Source: Hymenopus coronatus
Taxonomy: Eukaryota; Arthropoda; Insecta; Mantodea; Hymenopodidae
Reading direction: 5' to 3'
DNA length: 64,000 bases
Assembly: GCA_030762935.1 (NCBI GenBank)
Contig: CM060881.1
Coordinates: 96,026,001 to 96,090,000 of the forward strand
Within the stretch, counting starts at the first letter, position 1. Each line of letters begins with the position of its first letter. A program made the translations under genes and the position numbers. Positions 11,352 through 23,974 of this stretch are shown here, piece by piece. The notes beneath the pieces are model-generated. The model did not search any database and had not been told where the DNA came from. It saw only the letters and a list, made by a program, of their open reading frames with translations.

Positions 11352-11990
11352 TGCACAACATTTCTTTTTAAGGTAATGGATCTGTGAAATTTGTAAAATT
11401 ATCATTATGTAACAAAGCTTATTGAAATTTGTGACAGTTATTATACAGAATGGTAGTGATATTTTTGCCATGCACCATTCTAGCTCACATGTTTATTTAA
11501 ATAATAATCTTTAGTGTCCAAAATTCATGATACAATTTTAAAAAAGATTCACTTCAAGATTTCCAGTAAATGAGTTTAGAAATAAATTTGCCATATCATA
11601 TTTTATGTTAATATATAATTATTGAATAAAGCTTATTACTTTTAGTATTCTCCATAACTCTTTGAAATTTTAATATTTATTTCTCAAAACTGGAGCATTA
11701 TTCCAAAAAGTAAGTATTATGTTTCATGTATTTTTGTGATGCAGTATAATAGTTTTGAAAAAAAAAAAAGTGAATACATAACTGCATCGTATTGAGAATT
11801 TTGAGTATGCAAAAGAGTTGGGGGAAAAAGTTGGCAAGAAAACTAATTTTAAAACTGAATGTAACTATTAATAAGCATGAAACCTGCCCGTGTATAGATT
11901 CAGTTAATTGGTAATGTGTGCCAAATGGGGGAAAAATATATGTTCTTAAAGTTTAGAATTTATATTATTATGAAAAGACATAAAATTTTC
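11352..11990 (+). mobile_element. Family B TIR element, copy 1 (3' truncated)
   Basis: It starts at a TTAA followed by ggtaatggatctgtgaaattt. The body aligns with copies at 21303-21957 and 26457-27310 (shared 'tgagtat' and 'ttaaagttt...ttcatatt' blocks). The 3' TIR is missing. It is non-coding. The TTAA-like flank and TIR suggest a piggyBac-type target preference, which is inference only. Confidence 0.6.
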
Positions 11991-12670
11991 AATTCCGTTA
12001 TAAAGTTGCTGCTAGGAGGAAGAATTTTGTACAGCCCTACTACCTTCCAGCGTGCCAAAACTCACCCTCTACGCACGCGCGCTGCTATCAATTCATTAAC
12101 GTCACTCGCAGAGTTACCTTTTGCCTCATCATTTGAAGCAACCTGGTGCCGTTAGTCTTTTGTTTTGTTTTTTTCGGTCATTACTACTGGCCTTTCTTTT
12201 CCGTCTCTTGAATGGGGCTACTGAACCTTGAACATCCACTTCACCCCAGCTTTCGTTCCCCTTTCTTTTGCAACCCAAATCGCCACAATGATTTTTGAAA
12301 AGTTGGCGATGAACAGCAGATGAGGGGATGGATTTTTGTTCCCAGCACAACAATTTGTCTAACTTTCCCTTCGTCCTACATCATCGAGTACATATGTGGT
12401 TCACCAAATGGCAGGCATTTGACCGTATCCTCAATCTGTCATGGTCAAAAATTTGTTGGTTCTTTATTACTATTATTAATTTTTACTTTAAAGTGAAATG
12501 TGGGGGGAAATGGAATATGTGAGTTTAAGAATATACTAAAAGTATTACTAATGTAACCAATGTTTTGTTTTGTTCTTAAAAGTTTGAATTTTGGAAGATT
12601 TTTTTTGGAGGATAATTTTACCTAATTCACCCCTCTTAACCAATCCAATTAATTATTTACGAAATACATC
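11991..12670. other. Unrecognised sequence with short frames
   Basis: Positions 12040-12420 are richer in GC and have overlapping frames on both strands of 64-79 codons. None shows a domain or splice structure that I recognise. Confidence 0.35.
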
Positions 12671-13316
12671 AATTAAAATCTGATGTGTTCCACTTACATG
12701 ACTTTCTGTAGCTATTCCGAAACAAACTTTTCTTACCAAAGATTATTCTTTTATATACATCATGACAAACATTAGCACAATTGTCTTATTGCTTGCTTTT
12801 TACAAGTAAAAGGGAATGCATAGGCTAAAGCGATAGTCATTTAAAAACCGGTTGCAATGAGAAACAATTGAAATTCAGTTCTCTTTGCATGCTAAGAATA
12901 AATAAAAGAAAGACGAAAAGAAAGTTTTCGCGTTTGAGAAAAGTTTTAATTTAAAACTGAAACTGAACTGAAAAAACTCGGAATACCTCGCAAACAATCA
13001 ACTCTACAAAAAAATGTATAGTATTCCATAAATTGTGCATTTTAACGAGATCTACATATTGTCTAATACGTTTTTGTTTATCTTTGGTATACAGTTACAC
13101 AAAAGTTATACAGTTGCCATCCAGAATGAAGAGATCTTCAGAGGCTATTCCTAGGAAATTCAAAATATCTATATTTCGTTTATCATGAAAATATCTTAAA
13201 CGTATGGGCTATAGCGATTTTCTTGAAAAAACTGCGTGTCGCATCCTTGGAAGATACTGAACTTAAGTGCCAAGTTTAATATTTTTCCGATTTTTCGTTT
13301 CTGAGCTATGTTCCCA

Positions 13317-13353
<37 letters not shown>

Positions 13354-13521
13354 ACACAGACGCACACGGATATGGTTCTATTTTTTTTTTTTTTTTTTAG
13401 ATTCAGGGAGTCTCAAAAAACGTATTTCCGTGAAATCTCGGTATCGAATTTTTGGGTGGAATACAATACCTTCCCTATCTACTATGTACCTTTTACGTAC
13501 GTGCTAGAGAAAGTAAAATGA
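12671..13521 (+). repeat. Family A copy, near full length
   Basis: It runs from aaaatctgatgtgttccacttacatg to tacgtgctagagaaagtaaaatg. The internal microsatellite is a long CA run (13315-13355) and a T-run follows at 13381-13400. Confidence 0.9.
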
Positions 13522-14739
13522 TACATTTTAGAAGAGAAGAAGGAAAGGATAGTAGCTTACTAAAGTTGTAACTCTTATTGGTATTAAAGCCTGCATTTCA
13601 AGTATATAAAAGTTGAAGTTCAGTGCACATTTACCTCTAGAAGATGCATGTCCAAAGGTAACTCTGGCGAAGCACTTGGTTACGTGGTTTCTCCCATCTC
13701 CAGTCAAGGAGGAGAAATGTTGGAGTGGCATAAAATATATATTGGCGGTGTGCTTGTTTGTAAGCAAACATAAACAGAATATCAGCTTCGATATCAGTTT
13801 ATATCATTAAGAGGTTCCACACAAACTTGCTGTACTAAATTGTAAGCACATAAAATGTTTGAAAGAGAGAGGTTGGGAGCTATTTATATTATTACAAAGG
13901 ATCTATTTTTCAAATTGCTATTTTTTGCATCACATCATAATGCGAGCAAAGCTTCTCTAAAATGAATTATGTTAAAAAGCAGTTTCGCAGTAGCTTACAC
14001 TACTTCATCTGTTTCATCTATTAAGGCTCTATACATCATTCTTAGTAGCAAATATTGATGGACTCGCACACCCCCACCAACAGCATATTTCCGGCCGTGA
14101 AATAGAGACTGTTTGGCGGCAGAGTGCAGCTTGACTCGTACCGAATGACTTGCAGGTTTCCCTCGCTTTATATATTACTCGGAATTAGTGTAAACAGGCA
14201 GTGAGAGTTGACAAATATAATTGATTTAAAATTGTTGCAGGAGATTTTGAAGTTCTACAATCGCTAATACCTCCGGTCGGGTTAACTGCGATTATCCCAA
14301 AAAAATTTTTTGAAACATATGTTCCTTTTTCTTAAAAACTATAAACGCTACATGGCTTGAATTTTGCACACTTATGTGAGATAATCTATCACATATACAG
14401 AACTAGAGTTATATTCTTAAGTATAACATATTTTTTTAAAAAATGAGGATACTGCTTTAAAACGTTAGGTGTACATTTTGTTACAGACAATACATTTTTT
14501 CAAATCAGGAATATCTTAGCTTACCCCTAGTTCAGTAGTATAAGGCAGAATGTCTTTATATGTAGTATACGTTTCGAACTTTCTGCTACAGCTGGTTTCT
14601 CAGAAAAGGGAATATAAAGTGTCCATTTTTTGCCTTTTATTTAGCAAACGATTTTTTGAAGTTAAATTTTTTCAGACAAACTACAAAATATATGATCATA
14701 AAAATTTAAAGAGACATATATCCAGATTATACAGTAATT
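13522..14739. other. No recognised feature
   Basis: No repeat match was found by eye. It includes a GC-richer patch at 14070-14170 and an AT-rich stretch 14280-14700 whose short frame on the plus strand has no recognisable similarity. Confidence 0.4.
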
Positions 14740-14880
14740 TTTACTTTCTCTATACGCACTATGTACATAGTGTATAGAGAAAGTATTGTAATGCACCCAA
14801 AAATTCGATACCGAGATTTCACCGGATATACAGGTTTTGGGTCCCCCTGAATCCAAAAAAATCATTTTTAGAAAAATGTC

Positions 14881-14912
<32 letters not shown>

Positions 14913-15638
14913 GGTGGGTGGGTGGGTGGGTGTTTGTCTGTGGGCAGCATAGCTCCAAAACGAAAAGACCATTAAATACTAAGCTTGGTATTTAAGATTG
15001 GTATTTTCCAAGAATGCGACACGAACATTTTCAAGAAAATCCCCCCACCCCAAACTACCCTTTACATGGAACTTTTTTGAAAATTTCGATTTTCTAAAAA
15101 ATGGCTAACGATATTGATTAAAATATCGTATATTAAAGACATTTACCTGACAAATAAAATGTATATCTTGAATTTTCTGAGAATAGCATCTGAAGACTAC
15201 TTTATTCTGGGTGAATTTTATGGAATTTTGAATAACTGGTAAACCGTGGAAAAAAACTTAGCACACAAAAATGTAGAGCATATTAAAATACACAATGTAT
15301 GTTATGTAAATGTTTATCGTGGAGTTGATAGTTTTTGAGGTATTCCTTGTTTTTTGGTTTCAGCTTTGCAAAACTTATACTTTACTGATACAGGAATTGG
15401 TCAATTCCTGTCCACACTAACAAATGCATTTCAGTCACGTAGCACCCAGCTTTTGAGTATTACTTTAACCTATACTACTCCCTTATTTCACTTCTACTTA
15501 CAAAGAAGCAAGCAATAAGACTATTTGTGCTAATTTTTTCTCGATTAGTGAGAAGTAAATAGAAGCATAAGCGTTTTAAAAATAATTTGCTTCTTATATG
15601 TAGAGAAAATCATGTGAATGTAACACATCAGATTTCTT
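14740..15638 (-). repeat. Family A copy, full length with perfect hairpin
   Basis: The hairpin end is textbook: actttctctatacgcactat then gtacatagtgtatagagaaagt. The microsatellite is GT followed by a GGGT run (14881-14930). The other end is tagagaaaatcatgtgaatg...acatcagattt. Confidence 0.92.
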
Positions 15639-16410
15639 TATATTGATCTATAAATTACAGCCAGAGAAATTCATATATTTTGGGTTAGCTGTATGTCCAT
15701 ATCATGCTCACACTACCCACTCCCCTTAATCTATGTTGTACTAATTTAGTTTCTCTCATCATGGTCACATTTAATGAAACATACTATAATATACATTTTG
15801 AGAGATTTTAGAGTAAGTTCTTGCGATATTTTTAAGCAGAGTTCTTGCTGAGAAAAACTTTTCTCCGCATCACCATCAGAAAATAAGAACTCCTATCTCA
15901 AGAAAAACTGACTGTAGGGGAATGAAATAGCTACCCATTTCACTTAGCGATAGTCGTAGGGTGCCAAACGTGAATATCAATATCACAACGAGATTGTCAA
16001 TCACCTAGTTAAACACAGCAACCATCAGGGTACATTCCAAAGCATCAGACCTCCACACAAGCTTTTCAACCAGCTGTAAATACCAATGCCCACCGCCGCT
16101 GGAATGATACCTGGATACTTTCCAAAATATAAAAGGAAAGCATTACGCCACCATCCAGGTAGAATTCCCAACATCGCAGCACACCGAATGTCATCAAATT
16201 GACCCGGATGCGACATGGTCATGAATGCTACTCTCAACACCTTAATCGTCTTCATCTCGTCACCCAGCATGTCTTTCCGACCTGAGGAAAAGCGCAGACC
16301 TAAACCATATTCTTTTCTGTTATTCCGCTAAGGCTCTTTTACTTCATTTTGGTTATAAGACCAAGGTTTTATTTTTATGCTATTAAAATATTTAGTCTTA
16401 AATCATATTT
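15639..16410. other. Mostly unrecognised; short dispersed repeat R4
   Basis: Positions about 15915-15995 (ctacccatttcacttagcg, gtgccaaacgtgaat) resemble 62945-63025. The 81-codon minus-strand frame at 16025-16270 has a fairly protein-like composition (GILPGWWRNAFLLYFGKYPG, then GIIPAAVG) but no family I recognise. Confidence 0.35.
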
Positions 16411-17291
16411 TATTACTTTCTCTAGCCCCATATGTACAATGTACATAGGGATAGAGAAGTATTGTATTCCACCCAAAAATTCGATGTCGAGATTTCATCG
16501 GAAATACTTGTTTTAGGACCCCCTGAATCCAAAAAAAGCATTTTCAGAAGCAGGTCCGTGTGTCTGTCTGTCTGTCTGTGTCTATAGATAGCATAGCACA
16601 AAAACGAAAATGCCTTAAATACCAAACTTGATATTTAAGTTTGGTTTCTTCCAAGGATACGTCACGAAGATTTTCAAGATAATCCCCCCACCCCTAACTA
16701 CACTTTATATGGACAAATTTTCGAAAATTTTGTTTTTCTTACAAATGGTTCAAACAATTTCGATTAAAATACTACATATTAAAGCTATTTCTATAACAAA
16801 TAAAATGTATATCTTGAATTTTCTGGGAATAGCTTCTAAAGGCCTTTTTATTCTGGATGAATTTTGCTGAACTTGGTATAACCAGTAAACCGTAAGAGCT
16901 AGACAAAAACTTGCAACACAAAAAAGTAGAGCATGTTAAAATACACAAGTTATGTCATATACATTTTTTTCGTGGAGCTTACCGTTTTCGAGGCATTCCT
17001 TGTTATTAGTTTCAATTGTGAAGTACTTGTACTTTTCTCAGTCGAAAGTGTCCGTTTTTATTTTGTTTTTTCCTGGCCAAGCAAAGAAGCGATTTGCAAT
17101 TACAATCGCAAATCGATAGCTTTTAAAACATTTGACTATCACTTTAGTTTGATTCTACTTATAAGGACTACGTAATAAAATTCTGCCAATGTTTAGCTCG
17201 ATTAGCAAGGTGTTGAAAGAAGAATTATCTTTTGTAAGAAGTTTTTAAAGTAGCTAGAGAAAGTCATGTGAGTTTAACATCCGATTTTTTT
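16411..17291 (-). repeat. Family A copy, near full length
   Basis: It runs from attactttctctagccccatatg to agctagagaaagtcatgtgagtttaacatccgatttt. Here the microsatellite is a short TCTG run (16561-16578). Confidence 0.9.
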
Positions 17292-17327
17292 ATGTGTTTT
17301 GTGGTTTATTAGTATTATCTTCTAAAT

Positions 17328-17364
17328 GTAAGCATTTATTAACAACTCATTAATAAATGCTTAC
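17328..17364. repeat. Perfect inverted repeat, 15-bp arms
   Basis: The arm gtaagcatttattaa is followed by caactca and the exact reverse complement ttaataaatgcttac. It lies just outside a family A end and matches no family A part. Confidence 0.85.
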
Positions 17365-17639
17365 GTCCCTTTTCTCGCCAGCATCAGTACTATAAGTATT
17401 GCAGCCTTGCCAAAAACTAGTTTAGCATGCAACAATAAAGTTCCTCAGTGACTGCACTTAAAATATCTAGTCTCTCCCACAGCATTAATTTCTTTGCTCT
17501 GTCCTGATAGTTTACTCTACAATTAGTTTACACCTGAAGGCCTGTGATGATAATAGGTAATAATAAAATCTCTGCCTACAGAATAGCTAGTTGCTAATTA
17601 TGTCTACTGACGTGAGAATACAACAGTATACCTTAGTGA

Positions 17640-18330
17640 AAGCATTCTTTACACACAAATTCAGACATTAATACTCGATAACAAAATATAAGATTGTATG
17701 CTTTAGAAGTTTCTAAAACTTTTAAAAACGCCCGAAATCATAATTACTGGTGCTGAAAAAAAGCTAAAAAAAAAAAGCACGCTATTTAAAAGATGTCATT
17801 CACCCTTGTACTGAAAACAACTGAAATGGTTCTTTACAATGCTAATAAACATTTACATGCACACAAAATATTTAAGAATGTATATACCTACATATACGTG
17901 CTGGAATCCAAGATATACAGTTGCTAATTCCTGTACATTAATATTAACAACGAAGAGATTATTTAGCAGTACAAAATTATACTAAAAGTCCTATAACACG
18001 TGAAAAGATACGTACGTACAAATTCATACACATCAGTATAAAATAACTCAAATGTGTACACTCTCAAAATGTATTTGTTTTTAATTCGTTTATTTTGGTA
18101 GCTGATAGAACGATAACATCTTGCTTTACTTTGTTTCATAATTTAAAATGGCTATTCATATCTGTATGTGAAACCAAACATGGATTATTGTTTCAAGTTA
18201 GGATATATGTACATAGTTAGCAACAGATAAGTTTAGCCAGTGTAATGCCTGTATATCCAACACAGACGATTTAGGAATGCTTACTGCACCTCCAATGTCC
18301 TTTACCGCATATTTCAGTGATAGATATAAA
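17640..18330 (+). repeat. Dispersed repeat R3, copy 1
   Basis: It aligns in order with 63065-63660: 'actggtgct', 'cttgtactgaaa', 'ttacaatgctaa', 'gaagttagg'-like and 'tatatccagca' blocks recur with similar spacing. It is non-coding, AT-rich and of unknown class. Confidence 0.55.
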
Positions 18331-18469
18331 GTGACAAAAGTGGTGCTATTAAAGGAGGGTAGAATGTACTGTCTTTGAAGAGGCGTATATCCCCAGATCT
18401 GTCCTGTCCAAAATCTTCCTACAATAATATGGTATTATAATGTTTTGTTGTTATACCTATTTTAGAGAT

Positions 18470-18705
18470 TCTGGGATATTTTCTTCAGAATCTTTGTGTC
18501 GCATCTTTGGAAGATATTAAACTTAATACCTTTCATTTTAATTATGCAATTCATAAATGCATAGATACCACTTTCTGAAATTGTTCTTATTGGAGGTTCA
18601 AGGAGCTTTAAAACGTATAATTCTGGTATGAGTAATATCTCAGTTTCGAATTGTTGGATGGAATACAATATTTCCTTTACTTATCTACTATTAACTACTG
18701 TAATT
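18470..18705 (+). repeat. Family A fragment, 3' half
   Basis: It contains ttcttcagaatctttgtgtcgcatc (two blocks), 'ctcagtttcgaattgttgg' and 'tggaatacaatat'. The terminal hairpin is degenerate. Confidence 0.7.
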
Positions 18706-19516
18706 AAGTAAGACTTTACTGTAAAGCAGAGAATGTTAAATATAAATATATATATACATACCTACATATATTAGGGAGAGGGGCTTATGTTACTTCAGTA
18801 TAGCTTAACAAGGAGTATTTTCTGACCCCAGTTAGTTTTATTTGAAAGGGTATAGGTATGATAATTTTGAATACCTGTCCTCTGTCTTTCCTTACCTTTC
18901 GCCACATTCCTTGGCCTTTAGATCATTAGCACCGGAGTACAGACACTATGTTCTGAGGAAATTCATATTATATGTTTTCCTCGGCAGAAAGTAGAATAGG
19001 AAATCCGCAACACCACCGCTTTCTGTTGTGTCTCTAATCTAAAATATTGTTTCTGTAGTTAAATTCTATTTTCAGTTTATCCTCGCGAAGTTGGGTTATA
19101 CTATACACATACGTTTTACTCTTCAATGTAGCTCATTGTGAATTAAAGGGAATGTTAAGCAAAATTGGCCCTAAGGGAAGTGACAGAAGAAGAAATGTAA
19201 GAAATATTAGGTGGTGAAGATAGGAAAACCAATGATGAGCTAGAAATAGCGAGTTCGAAAACTGAAAATGAACAAAGAGCAGAAGAATATTTAGTTTGTT
19301 GCCTCAAATCTGAGGGTAAAGAAGGAAAACATTCAAAATGTTGCACCAATAGGGGACTTATTTAAAATGGTTGTGTAAAACTGGATGAGTAATTACTCTT
19401 CACAGTCTACTCGTACTACGCAATGGAATGAAGACTAAGGAAGATGCTCATTCCAATAATGTATGCGTAATACACTTGAAAAATGAGCATTACCACATAT
19501 TTTGATATGTTTGCTT
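18706..19516. other. Unrecognised; possible decayed coding fragment
   Basis: In one plus-strand frame, 19158-19365 reads as acidic, charged sequence (for example ELEIASSKTENEQRAEEYL) with a stop after about 12 codons. It resembles a decayed transposase linker, but I cannot assign a family. The rest is featureless. Confidence 0.3.
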
Positions 19517-20361
19517 TATTACTTTCTCTACACGAACTATATACATAGTGTATGGAGAAGGTATTGTATTGTACCCAAAAATTTGATACCGAGATTTCAC
19601 CGGAAATACATGTTTTGAGACTCCCTGAATAAAAAAAAAACATTTTTAGAAAAATGTTCGTGTGTGTGTCTGTCTGTGGGCAGCATAGCTCAAAAATGAA
19701 CTTGGTATTTCAGTATCTTCCAAGGATGCGACACGAAGATTTTCAAGAAAATCCCCCCCACCCCCAACTACCCTTCACAAGGAAAATTTTTCGAAAATTT
19801 TTATTTTCTAAAAAATGGCTCCAACTATTTTGATTAAAATATCATATATTAAAGATATATACTTGAAGTAATATGTATATCGTGAATTTTCTGGGAATAG
19901 CCTCTTAAGACTACTTTATTCTGAATGAATTTTAAGGAATTTTGTGTAACTGGTAAACCGTAAGAGATAGACAAAAACGTACCACTCAAAAAATGTAGAG
20001 CACATTAAAACACAAATTATGTTATATACATTTGTTTCGTGGAGTTGATCGTCTTTTAGATATTCCTTGTTTTTTGTTTCAGCCTTAAAAAACTTATACT
20101 TTTCTCATAAAGGAATTTGTCAACTCCTGTCCATACAAACAAAGAACTTCAGTCACATAGCAACCATCTTTTGCTATCACATTAACCTATGTTACTCCCT
20201 TATTTCGCTTCTATTAACAGGGAAGCAAGTATTAAGACTATTTCTTCTAATATTTTCTCACTTAGCATGAAGTAAATAGAAGCATAAACTTTTTAACAAA
20301 ATTTTGTTGCAGAGATATAGAGAAAGTCATGTGAATGGATTACATCAGAATTTTTTTAATA
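19517..20361 (-). repeat. Family A copy, near full length
   Basis: Hairpin end actttctctacacgaac...tgtatggagaagg; other end atagagaaagtcatgtgaatggattacatcaga. The internal order is normal. Confidence 0.9.
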
Positions 20362-21302
20362 TGGTTTTTGTATTAATTTTAGTGTGTTATGTATTGCTTG
20401 GTGTATATATGTATGTATACATATATATGTATATATTTATTCAGCTTATAATAAGTGGTTATTCCTGGAATCACAAATGACCCCAGGGTTAAGCATAGGA
20501 CAATCAGTTTGCCATCAACAGAAAAAAAAAATTAAAAAGAAAGAGTAACATTTCTGTAAAGTTTTTCATCCTATTCTGTATTTCCCCTCTTTATTATACA
20601 AGACATAAGGTGTGCTGCCGGTCGTATCTTACTTGAACCTAGAAATGATGAATCATGCTAGGCAGTCTATCAAAAGCTGCATAACAATGCGGGTCCTGAG
20701 TCATTATTGACTCCATTGACTGGACTCATATGCATCTCAGAATAGAAAATGGTAGGAAGGGTTTTTTGTTGGAGGATAAGGGAGGAAATCAAACTTGGAA
20801 TGTTTTTTGGCAGTACTCCAATTTTAATCATCAACTAGATTTATTATGTGCCGGAGCAAACAGCTTTGCTCCGTGCCTGCAGTGAGTAAACACATGACAA
20901 CAGGGATTGTCTCTCTTCATTATATAGTGCGTCTGTCAGAGGATCGGGAACTAAAAACAACACAAGCCATCAACTACTACGTTTGTATCTGCCTAAGAGG
21001 AGTCTTTCTTATTTATAGAAAATAGCGGAATAAGTGTTCAGTTTTTGGCAAAGTTCTGCATTCAGAAAATTCAATTTGCAGCGTCATTACGCAACCCATG
21101 CAAGTGAGTAAGACAGTTGCCAACAGGAACGACGCTTCTTTTGAACTGTGCTCGGTACCAATCAATTAGCAAGATATCTTCATATTCACTGTTTTAACTC
21201 TTAAAGAGGTTTGCTAAAATCAATTCTCATATTGCTGGCGATACAGCGATTACAATGATATTAACCAAGTTAAGGAGCTTGCTGTTTTATTATTTAATGT
21301 GA
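20362..21302. other. No recognised feature
   Basis: It includes a palindromic AT microsatellite (about 20405-20440) and unique-looking sequence of mixed composition. No gene or repeat match was seen. Confidence 0.4.
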
Positions 21303-21957
21303 TACATCTGTGAAATTTGGAAAATCTACTGCATGTAAGTTATCTTATTTAAATTTTAGTCAGTTATTATACCCAGTAATACCAATGAATCAAAATTATA
21401 GCTTGCATGGTTATTTAAATAATGTTTTACTGTTCTAAATGCATTGTTCTAAAAAATTAATCACGTGGTATATTTTTAAAAGTATTCAAATAAACATATT
21501 CAATTTTACAGAAAATTACTTCATAAATAGATGTCATACATTATCCTTAATTAGTATAGAAAATAATTATTTTTCGTACTCTCAAAAACTCTTGATTTTT
21601 CAAAATGTAGTAATTTATTGCTCAAAATTTCGAAAGTATATAAAAAGTTCTTTAATGTGCCTTAGAGTGGTACTATAAACTTTTGAAACAAATTAGAAAA
21701 CATTGCATCATTTGGAGCATTTTAAGTATAGAAAAATGTGGGGAAAGGTTTGTGAGAAAATAAGGCTTAAATTAGGGAGTGCCTATTAATAAACATACGT
21801 TTACACATTTATACCTTCAGTTAATTTGTGGGAAAACGGTAGAGTTTCTTAAAGTTTAGACTTCATATAGTTTTACTGTGTAAAATAAAAAAAATTAAAT
21901 TTTCACAATTTTTTAACAAATTTCACAGATGCATTACCTTAATGCTTCAATAATTGT
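21303..21957 (+). mobile_element. Family B TIR element, copy 2 (most complete)
   Basis: Left end: ttaatgtgatacatctgtgaaatttgg. Right end: aacaaatttcacagatgcattaccttaa, nearly the inverted complement. TTAA lies at both ends, which fits a TTAA target-site duplication. There is no transposase. A family A copy begins about 10 bp to its right. Confidence 0.7.
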
Positions 21958-21967
21958 CTTTCTTTGT

Positions 21968-22818
21968 AATTTTTACTTTCTCTAACACGTATGTACAATT
22001 TACATAGTAGGTAGAGAGGGTATTGTATATCACTCAAACAATCGATACCAAGATTTAACAGGAAATACGCGTTTTAGGGTCCCCAGTATCCAAAAAAAGC
22101 ATATTAGAAAAAGATCCGTTTCCGTGTGGTTTTGAACACGATAACTCAAAAACGAAAAGTCGGTAAAATGCCGAACTTGCCATTTAATTTTAGTATCTTC
22201 AAAGGATGCGACACGAACCTTTTGAAGAATCTCCCCCACCCATATATTTGTATGAAAAAGTTTCGAACATTTTTATTTTCTCCAAAATGGCTCCAACGAT
22301 TTGGATTAAAATGCTGTATATTAGAGATACTGACATCGGAAATAAAATGTATATCTCTAAATATATGGGAATAGCCTCGGAAGACCCTTTTATTCTGGAT
22401 GAATTTTTCATAACTGGTAAACCGTAAGAGATAGACAAAAACTTACTACACAAAAATGTAGGTCTCGTTAAAACACACTATTTATGTAATACTTTTACTT
22501 TTTGGACTACTTGCGAGACATTTCTGATTCCCTTTTGACTTCAGTTTTAAAACACTTAACAAATTCCCATGTGAGAAAAGTTAACTCCTGGCCATACAAA
22601 GAAAGGGATTTCAATCACATAGTGATAGCTTTGATTTGACTATCGCTATAGCCTAGTGTTTTCCTTATTTTCCTTCTACTTATAAGAAAGTAATTAATAG
22701 ACCATGTTTTGCTATCTTCTGTTTATTTTGGTTGGAGAGAAGGATCAGCTTTTGTAAGTTTAATCTGTTGCAGAATAGCTAGAGAAAGTCAAGTGAATGG
22801 AACACATAAGATCCTTTT
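21968..22818 (-). repeat. Family A copy, near full length
   Basis: It runs from tactttctctaacacgtatg to agctagagaaagtcaagtgaatggaacacataagat. The simple repeat normally found near the hairpin is reduced here. Confidence 0.9.
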
Positions 22819-22819
22819 T

Positions 22820-23060
22820 GCTACCACTACCAAATAACGGAACACCTATAAAAATATATATGTATATGTTCATATCCGAAGTAAATTCAAGAGATATACT
22901 ACAGCAATTGTTCTACCAATCGTAGAACCTACAATAGGTGAGTTAACCTGTGAAAGGTGAATTACGCCATTTCAAACCCAAAGTGTAGCACACTGCCGCA
23001 ATGCTGATGGGATCATCTGTCTTGCTTTCCGCGCAGCTGGTCCCAAAGTAGGCTTTCAGC
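22820..23060 (+). repeat. Dispersed repeat R2, second copy
   Basis: It is the inverted counterpart of 450-962, here not interrupted by a SINE. It starts ctaccactaccaaataacgg immediately beside a family A end. Confidence 0.5.
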
Positions 23061-23974
23061 ATTATATGCTATATGAAACGCATCCCAGTATCGACGGTTT
23101 ACAGTGTCAACTTAGAGCAACAAAAAAAGATCGACAAAAACATAAGCGTTTCTCACTTCAGTCGGCGACGGCATTCGCTTTGCCGGTTCTGTAGCCCTTA
23201 CATCTTCCCATTTTGTCACTATCTTCCTGCGCATGTTTAATTAAAACAAACACACACACACACAAATTAGTACCTAAATATATAACAAAGACATGATTCC
23301 TTAAGTTATGCAAAATCAAAAACAATAAATAAAGAAATAAAAAATAAAGAAATAAATAAAATAAAAAAATTGTGAACTGATATACTGTTCTTATAATAAA
23401 ACGTATACTCTTGGTGATTCTCAAAAAAAAATGTAAATTTTCTTTAAAAAAGCGTGAGAGATATGTGGCGTCACAAGGTATTTTTTCCAACTTAAGTGCG
23501 CTATGACAAAAGTATATAATTATTGTAATTATAATTTGTATGAGAAATACACGCACTTGAATTTAAGGGGCCATGAATATAAAAAAATAAGTGCACAATA
23601 GGCAGGAGCAGTGAGCAAATTTTCTCTCTTTGCTTTACTCAAAGGGCATGACCCCAGATCCACCGCGTTTTCTCAGCTCTGATCTACGTCACTGAGGAGT
23701 TTAGATCTTTGTTTACAAAAACTTCCCTCCGGAGGTGAGAACTAGGAAACGAAGCTGGCACCCCGGGTCCTACCGCTTGTGACGCCGTCGATCAACTACC
23801 TGCATGCTGAGTAGACACGGAAATCGTTACGCAGGAAGAGGTGGGGTAGAGACGGTTGGAACATCTGGGCGACTCAAGACATGTGCGGGCTCACTTGCCC
23901 TTTCGTGTTTGCAGAGCTTGTGCTTTCCACTGTTTCAGCAGTTGCAGTATAAATATAAGTAATGGAATTTCAAT
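23061..23974. other. No recognised feature
   Basis: Positions 23310-23370 are an AAATAA-rich low-complexity tract that generates a long minus-strand frame (23158-23556); I do not call that frame. Positions 23640-23930 are GC-rich and unassigned. Confidence 0.4.

Noticed and set aside
11039..11471. Overlapping 105- and 131-codon minus frames
   Set aside because: They cross the boundary between a family A copy and a family B element, so they are chance frames.
12129..12353. Basic 74-codon minus frame
   Set aside because: It overlaps an equally open plus-strand frame and has no domain or supporting signals.
13315..13355. CA run as a possible Z-DNA regulatory element
   Set aside because: It is the normal microsatellite slot of a family A copy.
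16025..16270. 81-codon minus frame, protein-like composition
   Set aside because: No recognisable family and no splice or start context; kept only as a remark.
23158..23556. 132-codon minus-strand frame as a gene
   Set aside because: Its middle is translated from an AAATAA-rich low-complexity tract and the rest is unlike any protein I know.
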